From assembly GCA_947628735.1 (NCBI GenBank), contig CANRAY010000003.1, positions 1-64,000 on the forward strand: a DNA stretch of 64,000 nucleotides. Reading direction: 5' to 3'. This stretch comes from an uncultured Clostridia bacterium (GTDB lineage: Bacteria > Bacillota > Clostridia > TANB77 > CAG-508). The translations under genes were made by a program, and so were the position numbers. Shown one piece after another: positions 44,377 to 54,623 of the stretch; position 1 is the stretch's first letter, and the number at the start of each line of letters is the position of its first letter. The notes below the pieces were generated by a model, which was not told the origin of the DNA, ran no database searches, and saw only the letters and a list, made by a program, of their open reading frames with translations.

Positions 44377-44513
44377 GTAAAATAAAAAATAATAAAATCA
44401 TTGATTTAAGGAATAAATCAGAGGAAGAGAAATCTTTGATAATGGCGCAAATTTCTAGGGAAATTAATAAAGTTTTTGAAGAAAATAAAGATAAAGAAAA
44501 AGAGAAAGAATAA
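44373..44513 (+). CDS. 46-aa charged small protein overlapping upstream stop (ATGA)
   Basis: MSKIKNNKIIDLRNKSEEEKSLIMAQISREINKVFEENKDKEKEKE; RBS aggaga; not in ORF track. Confidence 0.6.
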   Translation: MSKIKNNKIIDLRNKSEEEKSLIMAQISREINKVFEENKDKEKEKE

Positions 44514-44526
44514 AAAATTTAAAATA

Positions 44527-44567
44527 AAAAGTGCGTTTTCTATGTTTTATAGAAGACGCACTTTTAT
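44527..44567. terminator. Bidirectional terminator
   Basis: aaaagtgcg..ttctatgttttatagaa..gcactttt. Confidence 0.75.
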
Positions 44568-44597
44568 GATGTTATGTCTAGTTATATAAAATAAATT

Positions 44598-46010
44598 TTA
44601 TTTTATTCTTTTATCTTTTATGATTGCAGCTATTCCAAATATTCCTATAACAGCAATTATGAAAAGAACAATGTTATTATTTTCACCTGTTTGTGGAATT
44701 GGATCAGGAGCTACTACTGGTTTCTCTTGAGTTACTTTTACTTTTGGAGTAACATCTGAAGATTCTTGATATGGATGATCCTTATCATGTTCTGCATCTT
44801 CAGCAGTAATATCAACTTTCTCGTTTGTTGATAAAATTTCACCTAAAATTTCTTGACTAAATTCATCTTTTAATTTTAATTTATAACTTACTTTAGCAAC
44901 TTCACCTTCAGCAAGAACAGGAATTGTCCATGTAATAGAATTATCAGTAGTATCTATTTTATCAGAAATTGTACCAAAATTTGGTTTAGTTACATAAGAA
45001 AAATCAAAGTTGTCAACAATTTCTTGAGGAAAATAATCTTTAATAACTATATTTTTTAATGTATTATCTTTTTCTACAACAATATTCTTAAAAATTTCTT
45101 CAGCAATAGTGTTTTCTATAGTATTTTTATCATCTGGAATGTAATAATATCCTGTAATAGTAGGTGCATCAGCTGTACCAAATATTTCTTCAGCTAAAGC
45201 ACGATATGTTTTTTGACTAGTTGGTTCAACCTTATCTGAATCAAGACCAATCATACATCCATAAATATCAATACCATTGCTTTGAATTTCTTGTAATTTA
45301 GTTTTAGTATTAGTAGCTACATCACCAGTATAAGTTTCCCAGTTACCATGAATATCATTGTTTGGAACACCATCTGTTAAAAGAATGATATAACGTAATG
45401 CATCTTCATCAGAAGAAAAATTATCATCAGCTACTGTGATACCAGCTTCTATATTTGTTCTAGGTCCACATTTTTGTTCTTCAATAGCTGAAATAGCATT
45501 AGCTACAGCTTCTTCAGAGTTTGTAAGAGGTAATTGTAATTGAGCATCATTAATTGTCCCTTCTGTTTCTCCAGCAACAGAATCCAAGCTTGAAAAACTA
45601 ACAACTCCTACTTTAGCATTTTGTTTAGTTTCAAATAATTTTGAAACTAATATATTAGCAGAATTAATAACAACTTGTTTTCTTGTAATATCTCCTACTA
45701 AATTTTCAACCATACTAGAAGAATTATCAATTACTAAAAATACTTCTACAGGGCGAGTATCATTTTCAACTTCTTTTATATTTTTCATCGTTAGTTCTAT
45801 TGTTAATGATTTATCATGTTCATCAAAATCAATTACTTTTTTATCAAATTCACCAATATCACCAATTTGCATGTGACAAACATTATCTTCAACAAGTTCA
45901 AACTTAGTTGCACCTTCTGGTAATGAATTTGATGCAAAAGCACATCCTGAGAACAGAATCATTGTCATCATTAGTGAGTAAATCAATTTTTTTAATACTG
46001 ATTTTCTCAT
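44598..46010 (-). CDS. VWA-domain cell-surface protein with sortase-type signal (IPQTG)
   Basis: VFLVIDNSSSM (MIDAS), ILLTDGVPN, C-terminal IPQTGENNN + hydrophobic + KDKRIK. Confidence 0.88.
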   Translation of the reverse strand: MRKSVLKKLIYSLMMTMILFSGCAFASNSLPEGATKFELVEDNVCHMQIGDIGEFDKKVIDFDEHDKSLTIELTMKNIKEVENDTRPVEVFLVIDNSSSMVENLVGDITRKQVVINSANILVSKLFETKQNAKVGVVSFSSLDSVAGETEGTINDAQLQLPLTNSEEAVANAISAIEEQKCGPRTNIEAGITVADDNFSSDEDALRYIILLTDGVPNNDIHGNWETYTGDVATNTKTKLQEIQSNGIDIYGCMIGLDSDKVEPTSQKTYRALAEEIFGTADAPTITGYYYIPDDKNTIENTIAEEIFKNIVVEKDNTLKNIVIKDYFPQEIVDNFDFSYVTKPNFGTISDKIDTTDNSITWTIPVLAEGEVAKVSYKLKLKDEFSQEILGEILSTNEKVDITAEDAEHDKDHPYQESSDVTPKVKVTQEKPVVAPDPIPQTGENNNIVLFIIAVIGIFGIAAIIKDKRIK

Positions 46011-46167
46011 TTTACATAATCACCTTTCTCAAAAACATTACAATCTACATTTTACCATATTTTTCTAAGATTTTCAAGTGTTAACATAAAAAACAAGATA
46101 AAAACTTGAAAAAGAAATACAGATAATATATAATATTCAAAAATTAGGATAGTTAGGAATGAAATAA

Positions 46168-48051
46168 ATGTCAGTACTAGAAAACGTTGAAACACCTGAA
46201 AACTTAAGAAAATTAACATATGATGAAAAGAAAAAACTAGCAGAAGAAATTAGACAATTAGTTATTGAAACGGTTTCACAAACAGGAGGACATCTTGCTT
46301 CAAATTTAGGAGTAGTTGAACTTACAATAGCACTTCATAGTGTATTTCATATGCCTGAAGATAAAATTGTATGGGATGTTGGACATCAGACATACATTCA
46401 TAAAATATTAACTGGTCGAAAAGATAAAATATCAACATTAAGAAAACTAGATGGAATAGCAGGATTTCCTAAAACGACAGAATCACCATATGATACTTTT
46501 AATACAGGTCATAGCAGTACTTCAATTTCAGCAGCACTAGGAATGGCAAGAGCAAGAGATTTAAAAAAAGAAAAAAATTATGTAATAGCAGTTATTGGAG
46601 ATGGGGCACTAACAGGAGGAATGGCACTAGAAGCATTAAATGATGCAGGAAGTAGTAGAACAAATTTAATTGTTATTCTAAATGATAATGAAATGAGTAT
46701 AGGAAAAAATGTAGGTGGAATATCACATTTTTTAACAAGAGTTAGAACAAGAAAGTTATATAATAAATCTAACAGATATATCAAAAAAACAGTAGAAAAG
46801 ATTCCCAAAGTAGGAAATGGAATAATAAAATTAGTAAGAAAAGTAAAATATAGCATTAAACAATTAGTAATACCAAATATGCTTTTTGAGGATTTTGGAT
46901 TTAAATATTTAGGACCAGTAGATGGACATAATATAGAAGATATAGAAGAAATTTTAAAAAAGGCAAAAGATTTAGAAGGACCAATTTTAATACATGTATT
47001 AACGAAAAAAGGAAAAGGGTATGAACCAGCTGAATTAAACCCTGATAAATACCATGGAACATCAGCTTTTGATATTAAAACAGGAAAAGCTAAGAAAGCA
47101 AAACAAGATGACTATTCTAAAATTTTCGGAAAAAAATTAGTAGAATTAGCTAAGAAAAATGATAAAATTGTTGCTATTACAGCAGCAATGCTAGATGGAA
47201 CAGGTCTAGGAGAATTTGCAAAAAAATTTCCAAAACGTATATTTGATGTTGGAATTGCAGAACAACATAGTTTAACAATGGCAGCAGGTCTAGCATCTTG
47301 TGGATTAAAGCCAGTAATTAGTATATATTCATCATTTTACCAAAGAGGATATGATCAAGTTATACATGATATATGTATGCAAAATTTACCAGTAGTAATG
47401 TGTGTTGATAGAGCAGGAATTGTGGGAAATGACGGAGAAACACATCAAGGAATGTTTGATATGGCATTTTTCAATATTATACCTAACATTACAATTATGG
47501 CACCAAAAGATTTTAAAGAATTAGAAGAAATGTTAGAATTTGCAATTAACTTAAATAAGCCAGTAACAATTAGATATCCAAGGGGAGGAGAAGCAAAGAC
47601 TAAATTTGAAAAACATAATAAAATTCAATTAGGAAAAGCAGAAATATTACAAAATACAGTAAAAAACCAAGAACAAGAATCGGTATGCATTATTGGAATT
47701 GGAAAAATGGTAGCAAGGGCAATGGAAGTATCAGATATGTTAAATAAAGAAGGCATACAAACCAAAGTAATTAATGCAAGGTTCTTAAAACCACTTGATA
47801 AAGACACTATTATAGAAGAAATAAAAGATATTAATTATTGCATTACAATAGAAGATGGATGTAAAACAGGAGGATTAGGTACAGCAGTAAAGGAACTAAT
47901 TATAGACAATAAAATAAAAATTAAAATAGAAACATTTGCATATCCAGATGAATATATAAGGCATGGTAGTGTAGAAGAACTAGAAAAAATTTATGAAATG
48001 GATTCACAAAGTATTGCAAAAAAAGTATTACAACAAATTAATAATAAATAA
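46168..48051 (+). CDS. dxs: 1-deoxy-D-xylulose-5-phosphate synthase
   Basis: GGHLASNLGVVELTIALH, GDGALTGGMALEALN, HVLTKKGKGYEPAE. Confidence 0.97.
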   Translation: MSVLENVETPENLRKLTYDEKKKLAEEIRQLVIETVSQTGGHLASNLGVVELTIALHSVFHMPEDKIVWDVGHQTYIHKILTGRKDKISTLRKLDGIAGFPKTTESPYDTFNTGHSSTSISAALGMARARDLKKEKNYVIAVIGDGALTGGMALEALNDAGSSRTNLIVILNDNEMSIGKNVGGISHFLTRVRTRKLYNKSNRYIKKTVEKIPKVGNGIIKLVRKVKYSIKQLVIPNMLFEDFGFKYLGPVDGHNIEDIEEILKKAKDLEGPILIHVLTKKGKGYEPAELNPDKYHGTSAFDIKTGKAKKAKQDDYSKIFGKKLVELAKKNDKIVAITAAMLDGTGLGEFAKKFPKRIFDVGIAEQHSLTMAAGLASCGLKPVISIYSSFYQRGYDQVIHDICMQNLPVVMCVDRAGIVGNDGETHQGMFDMAFFNIIPNITIMAPKDFKELEEMLEFAINLNKPVTIRYPRGGEAKTKFEKHNKIQLGKAEILQNTVKNQEQESVCIIGIGKMVARAMEVSDMLNKEGIQTKVINARFLKPLDKDTIIEEIKDINYCITIEDGCKTGGLGTAVKELIIDNKIKIKIETFAYPDEYIRHGSVEELEKIYEMDSQSIAKKVLQQINNK

Positions 48052-48063
48052 TAATGAGGGAAT

Positions 48064-48873
48064 ATGAATAAACAAGAAATTTTAAATAAATATGAAAATG
48101 AAGAAGATAAATTATTAGTTGCTAAGGTATTAGACAAAATAGAATTCTCACAGAAACGAAACACTGTAGAAAGTACAGAATTTTTAGATATAAGACAAAG
48201 AGGAATGTTAGAAAAATTATTACAAGGATTAAAATATACAAATTATGAAGTATATGGTGGATATGAAAATTCAGAAAGAACAATGATAATTCTTTATCCA
48301 GAAAAATTAGAAACAGTTTTTAATCAAAAACAATTTGATTATAATAATTTGATACAAATAATTCGAATACAATTACCAAATGAAATGAGAGGCAAATATA
48401 ATCATAGAGATTATTTAGGAGCAGTTATTAAAGTAGGAATTAGGAGAGAAAAAGTAGGAGATATTTTAGTAAGTATTGATGGGGCAGATATGATCGTATG
48501 TAAAGACATGGCAGATTATTTGATAACAAGTTTATCAGAATTAACAAGATTTAGTAAAAGTAATTTTACGAAAATGAACATAGAAGAAATTTATATAGCA
48601 CCACAACAAACTGAAATACTAAACATTATTATTCCATCAATGAGAGTAGACAGCATTGTTTCAGAACTAATTAAAACATCACGATCAAAAGTAATAGAAA
48701 TTATCAATCAAGAAAGAGTAATAGTAAATTGTGAAGTTGTTATAAAAAACTCAAAAATGTTAAAAGAAAATGATAAAATTACAGTAAGAGGAAAAGGAAA
48801 GTTTAAAATAAATAAAATATTAAATACTACTAAAAAAGGAAATCTGGTATTAGAAGTTGAAAAATATATATAA
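48064..48873 (+). CDS. ylmH: YlmH-like S4-domain RNA-binding protein
   Basis: HRDYLGAVIKVGIRREKVGDILV, C-terminal S4 domain MRVDSIVSELIKTSRSKVIEIINQERV. Confidence 0.88.
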   Translation: MNKQEILNKYENEEDKLLVAKVLDKIEFSQKRNTVESTEFLDIRQRGMLEKLLQGLKYTNYEVYGGYENSERTMIILYPEKLETVFNQKQFDYNNLIQIIRIQLPNEMRGKYNHRDYLGAVIKVGIRREKVGDILVSIDGADMIVCKDMADYLITSLSELTRFSKSNFTKMNIEEIYIAPQQTEILNIIIPSMRVDSIVSELIKTSRSKVIEIINQERVIVNCEVVIKNSKMLKENDKITVRGKGKFKINKILNTTKKGNLVLEVEKYI

Positions 48874-48887
48874 TGGAGGAAAAAAAT

Positions 48888-49727
48888 ATGGCAACTATTA
48901 TTAATGGAAAAGAATTAGCACAAAAAATAAGAAATGAACTAAAAACAGATGTTGAAAATTTAAGAAATCAAGGAATTGTTCCAAAACTTGCAGTAATTAT
49001 GGTTGGAGATGATAAAGCATCAGAAATATATGTAAGAAATAAGAGTAGAGCTTGTAATGAATTAGGCATTGAATTTGAAGAATTTTTAGAAGATAAAGAC
49101 ATTACACAAAAAGAATTATTAGATTTAATTGATGAACTAAATGAAAGAAAAGACATACATGGAATTTTATTACAAAGCCCAATACCAGAACATTTAAATA
49201 TTAGAGAAGCTTTTAGTCGTATTAGTGCCAAAAAAGATGTAGATGGATTTAATCCAATTAATGTAGGAAAATTAGTAATTGGAGAAGATGCATTTGTATC
49301 ATGTACTCCATATGGTGTAATAAAAATGTTAGAAGAATATAACATAGATATAGAAGGAAAAAGAGCAGTAGTAATTGGAAGAAGCAATATTGTAGGCAAA
49401 CCAGTAGCACAATGTTTATTAAATAAAAATGCAACAGTAACTATTTGTCATTCAAAAACAAAACACATCCAAGAAATTGTAAAAGAAGCAGACATCATTA
49501 TTGCAGCAGTTGGAAAACCAAAATTTGTAACAGAAAATATGGTAAAAGAAGGCGCAGTAGTAATAGATGTAGGAATCAATAGAAATGAAGAAGGAAAGTT
49601 AATTGGTGATGTCGACTTTGAAAATGTAGAAACAAAAGCATCATATATTACACCAGTTCCTGGTGGAGTTGGACCAATGACAGTTGCTATGCTAATGAAT
49701 AATGTCGTAAAAGCAGCTAAACAGTAG
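48888..49727 (+). CDS. folD: Methylenetetrahydrofolate dehydrogenase/cyclohydrolase
   Basis: VGDDKASEIYVRNKSRAC, HGILLQSPIPEH, GRSNIVGKPVAQCLL, TPVPGGVGPMTVAMLM; start set at ATG 48888 after ggagg. Confidence 0.97.
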   Translation: MATIINGKELAQKIRNELKTDVENLRNQGIVPKLAVIMVGDDKASEIYVRNKSRACNELGIEFEEFLEDKDITQKELLDLIDELNERKDIHGILLQSPIPEHLNIREAFSRISAKKDVDGFNPINVGKLVIGEDAFVSCTPYGVIKMLEEYNIDIEGKRAVVIGRSNIVGKPVAQCLLNKNATVTICHSKTKHIQEIVKEADIIIAAVGKPKFVTENMVKEGAVVIDVGINRNEEGKLIGDVDFENVETKASYITPVPGGVGPMTVAMLMNNVVKAAKQ

Positions 49728-49860
49728 AATTATGTCGAATTTTGTATATGGATTTTTCTTGAAAATTAAAAATAAATATGTTATAAATTGAATAGATTAT
49801 AAAATTAACTTTTTTCTAAAAAATATTTCAAATTTATTTTTATTCTAAGAGGAAAATCCC

Positions 49861-50532
49861 ATGTATAAAATTAAAAAAATTAATATAAAAGATCAAGATT
49901 ATCCTGAGAATCTTTTAAATATTTTTGATCCACCTAAAATACTTTATGTAATAGGAAATGAAAAAATTTTAAAAGAAAAATCTATTGCAATGATAGGATG
50001 TAGACAATGTAGCGAGTATGGAAAACAACAAGCGTATAAGTTTGGTTATCAATTAGCAGAAAAAGGAATAAATATTGTTAGTGGACTTGCAAGGGGAATA
50101 GATACATATTCACATACAGGAGTAATTGCTTGTATAAATAAAGTTGCAGAAAAAGAAAAAATTGGAAAGGCAATAGCTGTAATAGGAAGCGGATTGGATA
50201 TAATATATCCACCAGAAAATAAAAGACTGTATGAAGCAATTTTACAAACTGGAGGAGTAATTATTAGTGAATACCCATTAGGAACTAAACCAGAAAAACA
50301 TCATTTTCCAAAACGTAATCGTATTATTAGTGGATTATCCAGTGGAGTATTAATAATAGAAGCAAAAAAAGTAAGTGGAACACAAATTACAGTAGATTAT
50401 GCATTAGAACAAGGAAAAGATGTATATGCAATACCAGGAGATATTTCAAAAGAAACATCTGTTGGAACAAATGAATTAATAAAAGAAGGAGCAATTCCAA
50501 TAACTTCTGTTGACGATTTTTGTAATTTATGA
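49861..50532 (+). CDS. dprA: DNA-processing protein DprA
   Basis: IAMIGCRQCSEYGKQQAYKFGYQLAEKGINIVSGLARGIDTYSH...FPKRNRIISGLSSGVLIIEA. Confidence 0.94.
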   Translation: MYKIKKINIKDQDYPENLLNIFDPPKILYVIGNEKILKEKSIAMIGCRQCSEYGKQQAYKFGYQLAEKGINIVSGLARGIDTYSHTGVIACINKVAEKEKIGKAIAVIGSGLDIIYPPENKRLYEAILQTGGVIISEYPLGTKPEKHHFPKRNRIISGLSSGVLIIEAKKVSGTQITVDYALEQGKDVYAIPGDISKETSVGTNELIKEGAIPITSVDDFCNL

Positions 50533-50586
50533 CATAATATAGCTGAAAAAATATATAATAAAATGAAATACAAAAGAGGGAGAAAA

Positions 50587-51882
50587 GTGGAATTAACAAA
50601 AGCAAAAAAAAGAAATGTAGAATTATTTGTACGTTATAAAATGTTTTCATGGGATATGTTATTTTACTATGCCATTATTTTCTTGTTTTTTACACAAGTA
50701 AAACAAATTTCAGGGGCAGATGTCTTTCTAGCAGAATCAGCATATCCAATCTTTAAAATTATATTCTTAATACCAGCAACAATTTTGATTGAAAAAATAG
50801 GAAAAAGAAAAAGCTTAATAACAGGTAATATATTTGTACTTGCATCAATTATTATCTATATTTTTGCTAATAATTTCTATCATATTATATTAGGAGAATT
50901 TTGTTCAGCAATTGGTTATATCATAAAAGGGGTTTGCGAAGCAAATATGCTATATGATTCTCTAGAAAAAGATGAAAAAAGAGGAAGTAGATTTTCAAAA
51001 ATAGATGGACAAGCTACATCACTTTATTACTATATAGATGCAATTTCATCAGTTGCATCTGGATTCTTGTTCGCTATTAATGGATACTTACCTATGATTT
51101 TTTGTGCATTAACTTGTTTATTATCAGTAATACTTTCATTTCAATTTAAAGAAATAGATAATGTACCAGATCTAGAAATAACAGAAGAAGAAAAAAAGGA
51201 AAAGACAACGTTAAAAAAAGAATGGAAGGATCTAAAAAAATCATTAAAGCTTGTTTTTAAATCTTCAAGATTAAAAAATCTCATTTTATTTGGAGCAATA
51301 TTTTCAGGAATCTTATCAGTATTAACAACATTAAGAAGCGGATTATTAAGTGATATAGGTGTACCTTCACAATACTTTGGAATTATATTTGCAGTATTTG
51401 GTATTATTTCTGGAATTTCTGCTAAAAATCAAAATAAGTTCCATCAAGCATTTAGAAATAGAACACTTAAGAAATTATCAATTCCAGTAGGAATATCATG
51501 CATATTAATGGGAGTTATATGTAAATTTAATATAATTTATACAATGACAATTATAGGATTATTGGTGCTATTTTTAATACAATATGTTGCTAAAGGACCT
51601 TTTTATACACTTATTAGGCAATATATGAATAATTTTACAAACTCAAATATGAGAGTAAAAATATCATCTTCATATAATTTATTAGAAAGTTTATTTAGAG
51701 CAATATTCTGTTTTGGAGCATCTTTTCTATTACGTATAACATCAACAGATAATGTAACTATTATGTTAGGTTGTATATTTACATTAATTCTTGTATTATT
51801 ATTAGACAATATGAAAGATAAAGTAGGGCTAAAGCCAGAAGAATATAAAGAAAGTGAAATTAAAATTTTAGAATTAAAATAA
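50587..51882 (+). CDS. MFS transporter
   Basis: ~12 hydrophobic segments; GTG start after gaggga RBS preferred over 50563. Confidence 0.85.
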   Translation: MELTKAKKRNVELFVRYKMFSWDMLFYYAIIFLFFTQVKQISGADVFLAESAYPIFKIIFLIPATILIEKIGKRKSLITGNIFVLASIIIYIFANNFYHIILGEFCSAIGYIIKGVCEANMLYDSLEKDEKRGSRFSKIDGQATSLYYYIDAISSVASGFLFAINGYLPMIFCALTCLLSVILSFQFKEIDNVPDLEITEEEKKEKTTLKKEWKDLKKSLKLVFKSSRLKNLILFGAIFSGILSVLTTLRSGLLSDIGVPSQYFGIIFAVFGIISGISAKNQNKFHQAFRNRTLKKLSIPVGISCILMGVICKFNIIYTMTIIGLLVLFLIQYVAKGPFYTLIRQYMNNFTNSNMRVKISSSYNLLESLFRAIFCFGASFLLRITSTDNVTIMLGCIFTLILVLLLDNMKDKVGLKPEEYKESEIKILELK

Positions 51883-51899
51883 ATTCATTTATAAGAATA

Positions 51900-51928
51900 T
51901 TGACATCTAAAAATATTATTTATAAAAT
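51900..51928 (+). promoter_or_regulatory. Promoter of glucan phosphorylase
   Basis: TTGACA (51900-51905), N17, TAAAAT (51923-51928). Confidence 0.65.
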
Positions 51929-52014
51929 GAATAAGAACAAAAAGAAGAAAAAGAAAAATACAGAAGCAAAAGTGGCATTATAATCTCAATAATGCCAAGA
52001 AGGAGGATTTTTTC

Positions 52015-54579
52015 ATGTATGTATTTAACAAAATTACGGTTAATCCACAATTACCCAAAAGGATTAATAGATTGAGTGATATTGCTAATAATTTATGGTG
52101 GTCTTGGAATACAAATTTCTTAAGACTATTCAAAGAAATAGATATAGATTTATGGGAAAAAGTAGAAAAAAACCCTGTGAAATTTTTAAAACTAGTCTCA
52201 CAAGAAAAACTAGAACAGGCTTGTGAAAATCAAGATTTATTGAAAAAATATGATAAATATGTGGATGATTTTGATAATTATATGAAAAGTAAAAATACAT
52301 GGTTTAGAAAAAATTATCCAGATAATACAAATGATTTAATTGCATATTTTTCAGCAGAATATGGAATAGATCAAACAATACCAATTTATTCAGGAGGATT
52401 AGGAATTCTATCAGGAGATCATCTAAAATCTGCTAGTGATTTAGGTATTCCTTTAGTAGCAGTAGGATTATTGTATAAAAATGGATATTTTCATCAATTA
52501 ATAAATGGAAATGGGGTACAAGAAACAGAATATACAGATATTAATATAGACATGTTACCAATTTTACCAGTAAAAGATGTAGAGGGAAAAGACCTAATTA
52601 TTTCTGTAGATTTACCAAAAAAGAAATTATACATTAAAGTATGGGAAATTAAAGTAGGAAGAGTTTCTTTATATCTAATGGATTCAGACATAGATGCTAA
52701 TATTGCAGAATATAGAAATATCACAAAAACACTATATGGTGGAGATAGAGAAATGCGTATTTCTCAAGAAATAGTATTAGGTATGGCAGGAGTAGAATTA
52801 CTAAAAAGCTTGGGACTAAAGCCAACTGTATACCATATGAATGAAGGACATTCATCTTTCCTAATCTTAAAATTGATTGAAAATATAATAAAAGAAAAAC
52901 AAGTATCTTTCCAAATAGCAAGGGATATTGTAAGTTCTAAAACAGTATTTACAACACATACACCAGTACCAGCAGGAAACGATATTTTCACAATTGAGCT
53001 AATTGAAAAATACTTCAAAAATTATTGGGAAAAACTAGGAATCACAAAACAAGAATTCTTTAAAATGGGAATGGCACCAAATGATAGTTTAGACAGTGGA
53101 TTTGATATGGGAGTATTAGCACTAAAAGTAGCAGGTAAAAAGAATGGTGTTAGTAAATTACATGGAGCAGTATCAAGAGAATTATTTGGAGATGTTTGGC
53201 CAGAAATTTCTGCAAATGAATCACCAATAGGATACATTACAAATGGAATTCACACATGTTCTTGGCTTGCAGCTAACTTGAAAAAATTATATAATGATTA
53301 TTTAATGCCATATTGGCAAGACAATATTCAAGATGATAGTGTATGGAATCGTATTAACAACATTCCAGATGAAAAATTATGGAATGCTCATATGGAAAGA
53401 AAAATCAAGTTAATAGATTTCGTAAAGAAAAGTACAGTACAAAGATTACATCGTTATGGATATAAATATGAAGAAATTAATAAAATTACATCAAAGCTAG
53501 ATCCAAATGCTTTAACAATAGGATTTGCAAGAAGATTTGCAACATATAAAAGAGCAACATTAATTTTCAAAGACTTAGAAAGAATTACACAAATTTTTAG
53601 TGATGCAAATAGACCAATTCAAATTATATTTGCAGGAAAAGCACATCCAGCAGATAAAGAAGGTCAAGACTTAATTAAATATATCCATGAGATTTCTATG
53701 AAACCACAATTCAAAGGAAAAATATTCTTACTAGAAAATTATAATATAGCTATGTCACGTTATTTAATTAGCGGTGTAGATGTATGGCTTAACACGCCAA
53801 GACGTCCTATGGAAGCATCTGGTACAAGTGGACAAAAAGCATCTGTAAATGGTGTTATTAATTTTAGTGTATTAGATGGATGGTGGGCAGAAGGATATAA
53901 TTCAAAGAATGGATGGATTATAGGAACAAATGCAGATTATGATAATTATGAAGAACAAGATCTAGCAGACAGTAATAGTATTTATACAACATTAGAAAAC
54001 AAAATAATACCAATTTATTATAATCGTGATAAAGGAAAATATTCATCTAAATGGGTTCAAATAATGAAAAATTCTATTATATCTACAGGAGGAAAATTCA
54101 GTACATCAAGAATGGTAGAAGATTATGTAAGACAAATGTATATTCCACTATGTAACTTATATAACACATACTATACAAATCTTGAGAAAGTAACAGAATA
54201 TAATTCATGGAGAAATGAATTAATAAACAATTGGGATGATATAAAAATTACACAAGAAAATAACTTAAATAATATCACAATAGATGCAGGAAATAATATA
54301 GATGTAAGATGTAAAGTATATCTACCAAATATATCAAATGAACACATTGAAGCACAAGTATACTATGGAAAAATTGATGAAAATGGAGTAGTAGGAGATA
54401 TAACTATTATTCCAATGAAAATAGTAGAAGAAAATAAGGAAAAGAAAGAATACACATATGAAGCCAAAGTACAATTAGTAAATGGTGGAAATTATGGATA
54501 TACATTTAGAGTAATGCCAAAACATGAAATGATATTAGATAGTGCAAACTTAAATTTAGTAAAATGGATTACAGATTAA
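52015..54579 (+). CDS. glgP: Alpha-glucan (glycogen) phosphorylase, GT35
   Basis: LSDIANNLWWSWN, VYHMNEGHSSFLIL, RRPMEASGTSGQKASVNGVINFSVLDGWWAEGY. Confidence 0.95.
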   Translation: MYVFNKITVNPQLPKRINRLSDIANNLWWSWNTNFLRLFKEIDIDLWEKVEKNPVKFLKLVSQEKLEQACENQDLLKKYDKYVDDFDNYMKSKNTWFRKNYPDNTNDLIAYFSAEYGIDQTIPIYSGGLGILSGDHLKSASDLGIPLVAVGLLYKNGYFHQLINGNGVQETEYTDINIDMLPILPVKDVEGKDLIISVDLPKKKLYIKVWEIKVGRVSLYLMDSDIDANIAEYRNITKTLYGGDREMRISQEIVLGMAGVELLKSLGLKPTVYHMNEGHSSFLILKLIENIIKEKQVSFQIARDIVSSKTVFTTHTPVPAGNDIFTIELIEKYFKNYWEKLGITKQEFFKMGMAPNDSLDSGFDMGVLALKVAGKKNGVSKLHGAVSRELFGDVWPEISANESPIGYITNGIHTCSWLAANLKKLYNDYLMPYWQDNIQDDSVWNRINNIPDEKLWNAHMERKIKLIDFVKKSTVQRLHRYGYKYEEINKITSKLDPNALTIGFARRFATYKRATLIFKDLERITQIFSDANRPIQIIFAGKAHPADKEGQDLIKYIHEISMKPQFKGKIFLLENYNIAMSRYLISGVDVWLNTPRRPMEASGTSGQKASVNGVINFSVLDGWWAEGYNSKNGWIIGTNADYDNYEEQDLADSNSIYTTLENKIIPIYYNRDKGKYSSKWVQIMKNSIISTGGKFSTSRMVEDYVRQMYIPLCNLYNTYYTNLEKVTEYNSWRNELINNWDDIKITQENNLNNITIDAGNNIDVRCKVYLPNISNEHIEAQVYYGKIDENGVVGDITIIPMKIVEENKEKKEYTYEAKVQLVNGGNYGYTFRVMPKHEMILDSANLNLVKWITD

Positions 54580-54584
54580 AATAA

Positions 54585-54622
54585 AAAATAGTAATTGAGA
54601 TAAAACTCAATTACTATTTTTT
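54585..54622. terminator. Bidirectional terminator
   Basis: aaaaaatagtaattgag ataaaa ctcaattactattttt. Confidence 0.85.
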
Positions 54623-54623
54623 A

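Noticed and set aside
51927-51983. 18-aa poly-lysine micro-ORF (MNKNKKKKKKNTEAKVAL) upstream of glgP
   Set aside because: Its ATG overlaps the promoter -10 and it has no RBS, so it would not be on the transcript
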